A DNA stretch of 64,000 nucleotides from positions 1 to 64,000 of the forward strand of contig CAIZQU010000114.1 of the NCBI GenBank assembly GCA_903935205.1, in the 5' to 3' direction. Made by a program: the position numbers and the translations under genes. The notes under the pieces are model-generated. The model saw only the letters and a list, made by a program, of their open reading frames with translations, had not been told where the DNA came from and did not search any database. Of the stretch, positions 54,117-61,239 are shown in pieces; position 1 is the first letter of the stretch; every line of letters starts with the position of its first letter. This stretch comes from an uncultured cyanobacterium. GTDB taxonomy: Bacteria; Cyanobacteriota; Cyanobacteriia; PCC-6307; Cyanobiaceae.

Positions 54117-54608
54117 CCGGGCGGTGGTGCTCTCGGTGTCCGTCGCCACTATGGCAACGGCAGCCACCGGTGCAAGCGGGGAACTGGGAGCGGAAGTCAG
54201 CAGCGAATCGACCCACCATTAAGGCCGCCGGGCGCCATGCCCGCAGCACAGGATTGCGGCCAGCAGCCATCGCTGGCCAGAGTGGAAACCTCGGCAGGGA
54301 CACGCCAGCCCACAGGCTGCGATCCGACAGCTATCGCCAACGCCACCGCCATCCGTTGGATCGCAGCCTGGCCGCCCAGGTCGAATTGGATCGCCCGGGT
54401 GCTGTGCAGCGCCGCTCCCCAGCCGTTCTCCTCCCCCTGCCGGAGCCTGGGGAGGAGAGAGCCCAAGACAGCTGAAGCCACAGCACCCGGGAGCAGAGCA
54501 TCCATCGACACCGGCCTGGCCTCAAGGGTCCGCTGGCACCGCACCCAGCGGGCTCAGCCGCCCCAGCCGCCGCTGCCGAGGAGCGCCAGATACCGCCGCA
54601 GGGTTCAG
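54117..54608. other. Region upstream of the CHAT operon
   Basis: Presumably contains the operon promoter. A minus-strand frame 54197-54505 could encode about 102 residues (begins MDALLPGAVASAVLG) but has no recognised domain and lies in the expected leader, so I do not call it a gene. Confidence 0.4.
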
Positions 54609-54816
54609 CGACTTGCTACGGCGAATGGGACAGACGACTTGGTGAGACGAGTTGATCAGGCGAGTTGATCAGGCGACTTGCAACGCCGGATCGGACAGAC
54701 GACATGGTGAGACGAACTGATCAGCCAGCTGGATCAGACGAGTTGGCCTGGCAAATGGATCAGACAACTTGATGAGGCAACTTGGTCAGGCAACTGGATC
54801 AGGCAACTGGATCAGG
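54609..54816. repeat. Sixteen-unit degenerate tandem array, exact 13-bp period
   Basis: The stretch divides into 16 consecutive 13-mers with no insertions or deletions, consensus CGACTTGATCAGG. The last two units are identical (CAACTGGATCAGG), as are units four and five (CGAGTTGATCAGG). Many units contain the palindrome TGATCA or GGATCA. Because 13 is not a multiple of three and the units create stops, the array is not protein coding. Confidence 0.85.
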
Positions 54817-55135
54817 CGATGGCGGCCTCGATCATCGCTGCTGTCACCGGGATCGTCTCCACCGCGTCGGCGTTGTCGAGGAAGGCGTCGAACGAGGTGT
54901 AGCGGCGGATGCAGGGGTCCGCCCCTGGCGCGGCGCAGGCGAGGGACCAGTCGCCATCCTCCGGCTTGACGGCGGCGTAGGCCTGCAGGGCCTCCTCCAG
55001 GTCGGCGCCATCGCCGATCCCCTCACCATGCCAGACCACTTCGAAAAACCCCACGGCAGCACCGGCGCTTCCACCAGGATGACAACTCAGCCAGGGGATA
55101 GCGCCAAACAGGTGATCCGCCAGCGGTGCCAGCAC
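54812..55135 (-). CDS. Hypothetical protein, possibly a gene fragment
   Basis: A 107-residue frame from a GTG start. The C-terminal two thirds read like a natural protein (EEALQAYAAVKPEDGDWSLA; RRYTSFDAFLDNADAVETIP), acidic and with good third-position GC. The N-terminus is less convincing, so this may be the surviving tail of a larger gene. No family recognised. Its last codons overlap the end of the 13-bp array. Confidence 0.4.
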   Translation of the reverse strand: MLAPLADHLFGAIPWLSCHPGGSAGAAVGFFEVVWHGEGIGDGADLEEALQAYAAVKPEDGDWSLACAAPGADPCIRRYTSFDAFLDNADAVETIPVTAAMIEAAIA

Positions 55136-55170
55136 CGACTCCCTAGCACCGATCGACTGTGCCGAAGATT

Positions 55171-55230
55171 GGCCGGAATTGGTCGTGGTTAGCCGGAATC
55201 GACCGAAGTTGGCCCTAGTTGGTCAAGAAG
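55171..55230. repeat. Degenerate 10-bp tandem array
   Basis: Six consecutive decamers (GGCCGGAATT, GGTCGTGGTT, AGCCGGAATC, GACCGAAGTT, GGCCCTAGTT, GGTCAAGAAG), consensus GGCCGAAGTT, with further relatives on each side (55161 and 55231). A 9-bp array (TGGAGCCAG, TGGAGTCAG, TGGAGCCTG) follows at 55311-55337. Confidence 0.65.
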
Positions 55231-55466
55231 GCCGAAGGATTGGCCATGGATCGTTGATCGCCATAGGCCGTCAGGATTCATGCAGCTCCTGGAGACGGCG
55301 CATGGTTTCCTGGAGCCAGTGGAGTCAGTGGAGCCTGAAGCCAGCCGCCGGAAGCCCTGGCGATGCAGATGGCACAGAGAGACCGACGGAAAGATGCCAA
55401 GGAAGGTGCATGGAGCGATGGACGCAGCGATCTGGGGTCAGGTCACAGAATGGAGGGCGCAAAAAA

Positions 55467-55610
55467 GCGCGGACAGAAGGGCGGACAGAAAGGCTGCAGA
55501 AAGTGCGAACTGAAGCACGGAGAGAAGTGAAGAGAACGGTGAAGAGAGGAATGAAGAGAGAAGCACAGAGAGAAGGCCAGAGAGAAGCACGGAACGAAGG
55601 AAGGGAAGAT
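55467..55610. repeat. Purine-rich degenerate 12-bp tandem array
   Basis: Twelve consecutive 12-mers without indels, consensus GCACGGAGAGAA (for example GTGAAGAGAGGA, ATGAAGAGAGAA, GCACAGAGAGAA, GGCCAGAGAGAA). The plus strand is almost all purine for over 100 bases. In one frame it would encode a charged four-residue repeat (KREA, QREG, QREA), but the enclosing frame has no other sign of being a gene. Confidence 0.85.
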
Positions 55611-56026
55611 CCACAGCAACAAGGATGAAAAGGTCGAAGGCAAGCGAAAAGACAGCGTGCCACCGCCTGCTGAACAGGGAAGGAGATGGAAGCGAAGGGG
55701 AGGCAGGGGATCAGCCGAGCCGATGCGCCTGGTGGAGGGGCGCCAACGCTGCGATACGCAACAGCAAAACGGAATGGCCTGGCGCGGCCGCCATTCGCCA
55801 GCCGCGGAGAGCAGAACGCCGGATCAATTCGCCGCGAAGGCAACCCGAGGGTGCCCAGCCCGCGTCGGGATCACAGCCGATGAGCTCAAGCCGAGCACAT
55901 CGCTTCGCCCAGAGGTGATCACCATGCCTTCCCTGCCAGGCCCAAGCCTGCTCATGCATGAAGCCACAGACACCCGATCCGATCCAGTCCGGATGCCAAG
56001 CCGATGATCACAGGCCGGTGCTGAGG
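55611..56026. other. Gene-free stretch
   Basis: No domain or convincing codon bias on either strand. The purine-rich composition of the preceding array fades out by about 55730. Confidence 0.5.
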
Positions 56027-56047
56027 CGCCCCCCATGGGGCGTTTTT
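56027..56047 (+). terminator. Orphan intrinsic terminator
   Basis: CGCCCC-CCAT-GGGGCG followed by TTTTT: a 6-bp GC stem, four-base loop and T5 tract, reading on the plus strand. No protein gene ends just upstream, so it may terminate a small RNA or be left from a lost gene. Confidence 0.6.
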
Positions 56048-56710
56048 CACTGGCCTGATCGCAGAGGCGATGGACATCATGATCCTCCATCGATCGCCGC
56101 TGCGCTGCTGCCCTGAGGCCCTGGTGCCCCTTGCCTCGGAGCACGCTGATCCGGTGGATTCAGGCGATGGGGATGCTGATCGACACCATCTGCAGGGGAT
56201 GCTCGCCGCCATCCATCACCGTCGTGAGATAGTCGTGCGAATGACCGAAGACATCGGGGCTAGGTGAGCGGCCCCCACCAGAGGGGTGAGGTGCATTGGG
56301 TGGGCGAAGCCCCCGATCAGGGGGGGCACCGCCGGCTCCGATGAAACGCACGCTGGTAGCCCTCAGAATCGACACGGTTCTCCTGCCTTGAGCTAGTGGC
56401 GGAACTGCCATTCGCCGCCGCTGGACCTGGCGATGCAGTCAGCGGTTCTGTCGACCAGGCAGGGGCGCAGCAGACAGCCCGTCACCACCGAAACCGGAGC
56501 GCAGAGGCAGGAAAACAAAGCGTTTGCATGGCTGATCACGCCCTGGGGGCCAGGTCCTGCTGCAGGGAGCAGGGAGCAGGGAGCAGGGCTGCATAAGACA
56601 GGCGGAGCGATTGCGGGCAGTCTGGAGTTGGGCCATTCAGGCGGTGTCAAGCATCATCCGCCATTGGTCCTGCATTGCATCTTTGAACGGTTGATGGCGT
56701 AGGCTGTTGT
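56048..56710. other. Gene-free stretch with a heptamer array
   Basis: No supported gene. Bases 56562-56589 hold nearly four copies of GCAGGGA, a second heptamer array like the one at 3486. A strong sense of decay (many short open frames on both strands) precedes the IS66 remnant. Confidence 0.55.
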
Positions 56711-57010
56711 TTGTCAACCGGGGTGGGGATGCAGGGCAATTGACACCACTCGATGGGACACCGCTGCCCTGATCCAGGATGCCCCCGCTGACCGCCGCGC
56801 TTGCGGCCACTGCCCTTACCCCGCTCCGGCGGCTTGAACCCTGCACGCATCGCTGGAGGGCGGTTTGTGGGAGTTTCGGGAGTTGCGGCCGATCCGTTCC
56901 TGCAGCTGAGACAGCTCAGTGGCCTGAACGGTGAGCTGCAGCTGCTCACTATCGTGCCGTTGGACCAGAATGAACAGTCTGGCCTCAGGTGGCTACAACA
57001 GCCAATCTGC
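56711..57010 (-). mobile_element. IS66-family transposase N-terminal remnant
   Basis: The minus strand reads TVQATELSQLQERIGRNSRN then SHKPPSSD, the coiled-coil and NSRNSSKPPSSD-type motif of IS66 transposases, and after a frameshift near 56845 continues FKPPERGKGSGRKRGGQRGH and PGSGQRCPIE, the typical zinc-finger approach. The catalytic DDE domain and inverted repeats are absent. A dead fragment just upstream of the decarboxylase operon. Confidence 0.75.
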
Positions 57011-57236
57011 GTCTGGAATCCCGACAGGAGGTGTTCTCATCCCAATCCGTCCATTCCTGAGATTCAAGCAGGAATCAAGCTGCCGTCAAGGGTTCAGCGG
57101 AGCTGAGGTTCGCAATGAGCCATAGCGCGCCCTGAACGCATACCGATGGCAAACGGACTGAGGAGGTGACTGGAGCCATCATCTGAAGGGCATCAGCTCG
57201 ACGCATCGATCCTCACGGAACACATGGACGGCTGAG

Positions 57237-57265
57237 TTGCCAATTCAGTGATCAGGATTCATAAT
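57237..57265 (+). promoter_or_regulatory. Sigma70-type promoter of the decarboxylase-channel operon
   Basis: TTGCCA (57237-57242), 17-base spacer, CATAAT (57260-57265): each box matches the consensus at five of six positions with ideal spacing. Start near 57272 gives a leader of about 140 bases before the ATG at 57413. Confidence 0.6.
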
Positions 57266-57320
57266 GGATGAATGAAGCTGCACAATCGGCTTCCTAGTAG
57301 TCAAACCCTGACTGCTGGTG

Positions 57321-57342
57321 TTCACCCTCTCCGGAGGGTGAA
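57321..57342 (+). promoter_or_regulatory. Stable hairpin in the operon leader
   Basis: TTCACCCTC-TCCG-GAGGGTGAA: a perfect 9-bp stem closed by a UCCG (UNCG-class) tetraloop, halfway between promoter and start codon. No T tract follows, so it is not a terminator by itself; it could stabilise the mRNA, bind a protein or be part of a larger structured leader. It matches no riboswitch class I know. Confidence 0.6.
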
Positions 57343-57412
57343 AGAACCTCCTGAGTAGCGCCGCTCGGGGGGGCAACTTCGCGCATGCCCTCGCAGGACC
57401 CACCCGCCACTC

Positions 57413-58627
57413 ATGAGATACGACCCCTGGAGCCAGCATGAACAACGCTTCCCCCTGACCGCAGCGCACAAGCAGCTCGAGGCCCTACGCAGCCAATTCC
57501 TCGAGCGTTCAGCCCAATACATCGGCTTCCCCAACAGTCGGCTTCTCTCCTTTAGAGAACTCGGTGATTTTCTACGTTTTAATATCAATAACATCGGCGA
57601 TCCCTACCACCCCAATGCTGGCATTAATACCTGCCACATTGAGCGCGATGTGCTTAGTTTCTGGGCTCAGCAGCTGCACCTCGATCCCGACAGCTTCTGG
57701 GGTTACATAACCAATGGCAGCACCGAGGCGATCATGTACGGCATCGTCCAGGGGCGCGATCGATACGACGAAGCCGTGCTGCTGTTCTCGGAGGAATCCC
57801 ACTACTGCCTCCACAAGATCGCCCATCTGCTGCGTCTGCCCTACCGGGTGATTGCCAGTCACAGTGATGGCAGCCTCGACATGGAGTCGCTCATAGCCAC
57901 TGTCAGGGCACTTCAAGGGCGACCCTTCATTCTGAACCTGACAGTGGGTACCACCTTCCATGGCGCCATCGAACCACCCCAGCAGGTGTTGGAGCTACTG
58001 GAACGGCTGCATTGCAGAGAGTTCCATCTGCATGTCGACGCGGCCCTCTACGGACCAATGCTCACCTGGAGCGAGCAATCACCGTTGTTCGATTTCCGGC
58101 TGCCGATCCACACGCTCTCCTTCTCGGGTCACAAGTTCCTGGGGACCCCGATTCCCTGCGGCGTTGTGCTCAGCCATCGCGATCCCATCAGCCCCTTTCA
58201 GGGCAGCGCCGAGTATGTGGGCTCGCTCGACACCACCCTGTCCTGCTCCCGGGATGGACTCTCAGCGCTGATGCTCTGGCTGGTGATTGAGAGACTGGGG
58301 GAGTTGGGACTGGCCGAGCTGGCCCAGGAATCCCTCCAGCTTGCGGAAGACTTCACCTCACGCATGGAGCACAGCGGCATCCCCGTGACCCGGCATGCCC
58401 ATGGCTGCATCCTCGTCTTCCCGAAGCCGCAAGAGGAGTTGGCCAGGCGATGGCAGCTGGCCACCAGGGGAGATTTCGCTCACCTTGTCACCGTCCCTGG
58501 TGTAACACCCGAGATGCTGCACACTTTCTTGGACGAGTGGATCAGGAGCGAGCCCCGGAGTTCCGGGCCGCTCAGCCCGACCAAACCAGGGATAGACGAC
58601 ACCACTACCCTCAGGGGAATGCGATGA
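57413..58627 (+). CDS. PLP-dependent amino acid decarboxylase, histidine-decarboxylase type
   Basis: 404 residues, group II fold type I enzyme. The sequence follows bacterial PLP histidine decarboxylases: YIGFP near 37-41, NINNIGDPYHPNAGINTCHI (58-76), GYITNGSTEA (97-106, cofactor phosphate site), SEESHYCLHKIA with ring-stacking His130, HVDAALYGP with Asp209 for the pyridine nitrogen, and SFSGHKFLGTPIPCG with Schiff-base Lys241. All catalytic residues are present. Product would be histamine if the substrate is His, but plant-type serine decarboxylases (ethanolamine) share this signature, so the substrate is open. The C-terminus has a 30-residue Pro/Ser/Thr extension. The last four bases are shared with the next gene's ATG (ATGA), so translation is coupled. 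No Shine-Dalgarno at the start. Confidence 0.88.
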   Translation: MRYDPWSQHEQRFPLTAAHKQLEALRSQFLERSAQYIGFPNSRLLSFRELGDFLRFNINNIGDPYHPNAGINTCHIERDVLSFWAQQLHLDPDSFWGYITNGSTEAIMYGIVQGRDRYDEAVLLFSEESHYCLHKIAHLLRLPYRVIASHSDGSLDMESLIATVRALQGRPFILNLTVGTTFHGAIEPPQQVLELLERLHCREFHLHVDAALYGPMLTWSEQSPLFDFRLPIHTLSFSGHKFLGTPIPCGVVLSHRDPISPFQGSAEYVGSLDTTLSCSRDGLSALMLWLVIERLGELGLAELAQESLQLAEDFTSRMEHSGIPVTRHAHGCILVFPKPQEELARRWQLATRGDFAHLVTVPGVTPEMLHTFLDEWIRSEPRSSGPLSPTKPGIDDTTTLRGMR

Positions 58628-60003
58628 CCAAGATTCAGCCCAAACGCAGCTTATTGGCAAACCCTGCTCTACAGGGAGTTCTGTTCACGCTGGCCTGGTT
58701 GTTGGTCACAAACGTGACCATTTACTTCATTTACATGCGTGCTGTCGAAGCTGTCAAGGATGAAATCCGCGAAGGCCTGCTGCGCAACGTTAGCGTCGCG
58801 GCCACCAGCATCGATGGCGATCAGCACCGCCGCTTCACCTCCAAATCCTACCGGCAGGACCCGGCCTATCTAGCCTTCATCGCCTACTTGGAGAGGCTGC
58901 GCAAAGCCTCCAAAGATGTGCGCTACCTTTACACCAACATCCTCAAGGATGGGAAGGTGTATTTCATCGCCAACGGCAGTCCTCAGAACGACAATGACAA
59001 AGACGGCAAACCCGATGAAGCCCCGGCCCTGATGGACCCCTATCCCGATGCAGGCAAGGCATTGCTCGACTCCCTGCATCATCAGCAACCCGCCGTCGAT
59101 CGCGAGCCTTACACCGACGTCTGGGGAACCTTCTACAGCGCCTACGCCCCATTCAAAGACTCCCGCGGCCGCTTCATCGGCACCCTCGGCATGGATCTGG
59201 AGCTGCGGACCCTGGAGCAGCGCCTCAAGCCCATCGGTATTGCGGCCCAGCGAGCGGCCTTCACCTCAGGCATCCTGGCGATTCTGTTCGGTGCGGCCGT
59301 CTGGTTCTTCCGCAGCCGCAACGGCATCCTTGAGGCGATGCGTCGCATCGCCGAAAGCCGCCTGCATAAGGTCGAGGATCAACGCCGGCGGGAACGCACC
59401 GCGGCAGCGGCCCAACTCGAGGCCGTGGCGATCCGGATCGAAAGCCAGGCCGTCGCGCCGACTGGTGAAAGCGGCAGCGGAATGGATCACGGCGTCCCGT
59501 ACGCCTCAGCGCTGAAACGCTATGCCCTGGCCAGGCAGGGGGTGCGCTCTGAGCATACCGAGAACTTTGATCCCGTCGCCCTGTTGCGCCGCACCCTGCC
59601 AGCGGACATCTCCATGCAGGTGGCACAGAATGTACCCTCGATGATCTGGGGCAATCCCGAGGAACTCAGAGAGATCCTGCACGCCCTTTGCTTCCACCCG
59701 TTCAGCAACACCGCTCTGGGATCGCTGAGACAGCTCGGTATCAATACCGCCCGCGAACAGCTCAACAATCTCGATCTGGAGATCTTCCTTCGCTTCGCCG
59801 ACAAAGACAACGACCGTGACGTCGAAGTCCTGATTCAAGACCGCGATCACCCTGAGCATGTCTTCGATGAAGACTCGCTTGTGTTCGCCACCTGCTGTGA
59901 ACAGGTGCGCTGCCTAGGGGGCAGCCTGGTGCATCGAAAGGATGGCGGACGGAGCGAGCTGGTAGTACTCACGCTGCCCTACGAAAAATTCCGCGAGATG
60001 TGA
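58624..60003 (+). CDS. Cache-domain membrane receptor with degenerate histidine-kinase ATPase domain
   Basis: 459 residues from the ATG at 58624; a longer frame exists upstream but overlaps the decarboxylase. TM1 about 18-38, extracytoplasmic Cache (PAS-like) sensor about 41-205 with RYLYTNILKDGKVYFIANG and DVWGTFYSAYAPFKDSRGRF, TM2 about 212-230, coiled coil 235-275, then a HATPase-like domain 315-455 (NPEELREIL; CLGGSLVHRKDGG; VVLTLPY). The N-box is replaced by HALCFHPF, the DxGxG loop by QDRDHPEH, and no phosphoacceptor His region is evident, so it is probably a pseudokinase. A DNDKDGKPDE loop in the sensor looks like a calcium-binding DxDxDG loop. Cache domains commonly bind amino acids and amines. 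Between decarboxylase (4-base overlap) and MFS gene (3-base gap). Confidence 0.85.
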   Translation: MTKIQPKRSLLANPALQGVLFTLAWLLVTNVTIYFIYMRAVEAVKDEIREGLLRNVSVAATSIDGDQHRRFTSKSYRQDPAYLAFIAYLERLRKASKDVRYLYTNILKDGKVYFIANGSPQNDNDKDGKPDEAPALMDPYPDAGKALLDSLHHQQPAVDREPYTDVWGTFYSAYAPFKDSRGRFIGTLGMDLELRTLEQRLKPIGIAAQRAAFTSGILAILFGAAVWFFRSRNGILEAMRRIAESRLHKVEDQRRRERTAAAAQLEAVAIRIESQAVAPTGESGSGMDHGVPYASALKRYALARQGVRSEHTENFDPVALLRRTLPADISMQVAQNVPSMIWGNPEELREILHALCFHPFSNTALGSLRQLGINTAREQLNNLDLEIFLRFADKDNDRDVEVLIQDRDHPEHVFDEDSLVFATCCEQVRCLGGSLVHRKDGGRSELVVLTLPYEKFREM

Positions 60004-60006
60004 GCG

Positions 60007-61185
60007 ATGAATCAGCCGAAACGGGCCACACGGGACAACCAAGCCCTGATCGCAGTGGGGGCGCTGATCCTCGCCACGGCCGTTGTGCAGGCGGCCGTGG
60101 GTTTCAACACCGTGCTGTTTCCGGTGCGGCTGCAGACCTACGGATTCAGCAAGGCACTGATCGGCCTTTGTCTGGCCTTCGAGATGGGCGCGGTGCTCTC
60201 GATCGTCACCTCGATCGATCAGATCCTCGCCCGGCTGGGGCTGGTGGGCACGATGGCCTTGGCCACCGGCCTTCGCCTGGGGATGCTGCTGTTGCTGTCC
60301 AACACCCGCAGCCTGCCGGTGTGGTGTCTGGGAATCTTCTGCTTCGGTGTTGGCACCTACCTCTGCCTCATATCGCTGCAGACCTGGGTCAATGCCATTC
60401 CACTCGGCAAGCTGCGCGGCCTTGTGAGCGGCTGTTACAGCTCAGCACTGTCGCTCGGAACCGCCAGCGGCCCGATCCTGTTCAACCAGTTGAACATCAG
60501 CGAAAACAGTCAGGCCTTTCAGGACAACATGCTGATCGTGCTGATGGCCCTACTGCTGGTCGTTCCCTTTCTCAACAGTGCTCCACGCATCTCCGGCCAG
60601 GGTCGGCTGCGGATCGTCTATGTAATCCGCATGGCCAAGGTGCCGATGCTTTCCTCCTTCGTCGGTGGCGTCACCTTCTTCGGACTGCCAGCCTTTCTGA
60701 CTCTGTACGGGATGATGAATGGCCTGCCTCTGCAGAGCGCCTCGCTGCTGCTGACCGCCTTCATGCTCGGGTCGGTGACTCTGGGACTGGTAGTGTCAAG
60801 CCTCTCTGATCGGGTCAACCGCAACCTGCTCACCATCCTGTGCGTGCTGATCGGCGTGATCTGCTCGGTGTATCTGCCACTGGGGATCTACAACTACGGC
60901 ATCGCCCTCAGCCTGCTGTTCGTCTGGGGTGGTGCAGCCGGAGGCATCTATGCCACAGGGCTGGCGACGGTGGCCGATCTGTTCCGGCAAGAGGATCAAG
61001 TGTCCGCCAACGTGGCCTATTCGATCCTTGACAACATCGGCGGCATCACCGGAGTGCTGCTGATTGGTTTCTTGATGGGTTCGGGGATCTCGGACGGCAT
61101 CGTTTACGTGATTGTGCTTACCGCTCTTTGTTATTTCATCTATTGCTTATCACAACTTCTCCACAGTCCTGAACATGCCAACTGA
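60007..61185 (+). CDS. Major facilitator superfamily transporter
   Basis: 392 residues, 12 hydrophobic segments in two sets of six with a central break near residue 190-215 (SAPRISGQGRLR). Motif-A-like SSLSDRVNRN lies between helices 8 and 9; the equivalent in the first half is SIDQILARLG. The shape resembles small-molecule exporters of the YcaD/sugar-efflux type. In this operon the obvious hypotheses are export of the decarboxylase product or substrate/product exchange; direction cannot be read from sequence. Starts three bases after the Cache gene stop. Confidence 0.88.
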   Translation: MNQPKRATRDNQALIAVGALILATAVVQAAVGFNTVLFPVRLQTYGFSKALIGLCLAFEMGAVLSIVTSIDQILARLGLVGTMALATGLRLGMLLLLSNTRSLPVWCLGIFCFGVGTYLCLISLQTWVNAIPLGKLRGLVSGCYSSALSLGTASGPILFNQLNISENSQAFQDNMLIVLMALLLVVPFLNSAPRISGQGRLRIVYVIRMAKVPMLSSFVGGVTFFGLPAFLTLYGMMNGLPLQSASLLLTAFMLGSVTLGLVVSSLSDRVNRNLLTILCVLIGVICSVYLPLGIYNYGIALSLLFVWGGAAGGIYATGLATVADLFRQEDQVSANVAYSILDNIGGITGVLLIGFLMGSGISDGIVYVIVLTALCYFIYCLSQLLHSPEHAN

Positions 61186-61239
61186 TCCTGTCAGCATCGC
61201 CATCCGCCCCGTCAACAACTGCCTGCCCACAACCCAGCG

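Noticed and set aside
54197-54544. Short minus-strand frame upstream of the CHAT operon
   Set aside because: Some natural-looking sequence but no family, and it occupies the expected promoter/leader region.
54609-55610. CRISPR array
   Set aside because: Units are 9-13 bp, contiguous, degenerate and without spacers; no cas gene nearby.
55179-55628. 150-codon frame with KREA/QREG repeats
   Set aside because: Its charged part is simply the 12-bp purine array in translation; the rest has no coding signature.
57300-57412. Glutamine or glycine riboswitch in the decarboxylase leader
   Set aside because: TTCACCC and GGGTGAA recall parts of known motifs, but the conserved unpaired cores are absent.
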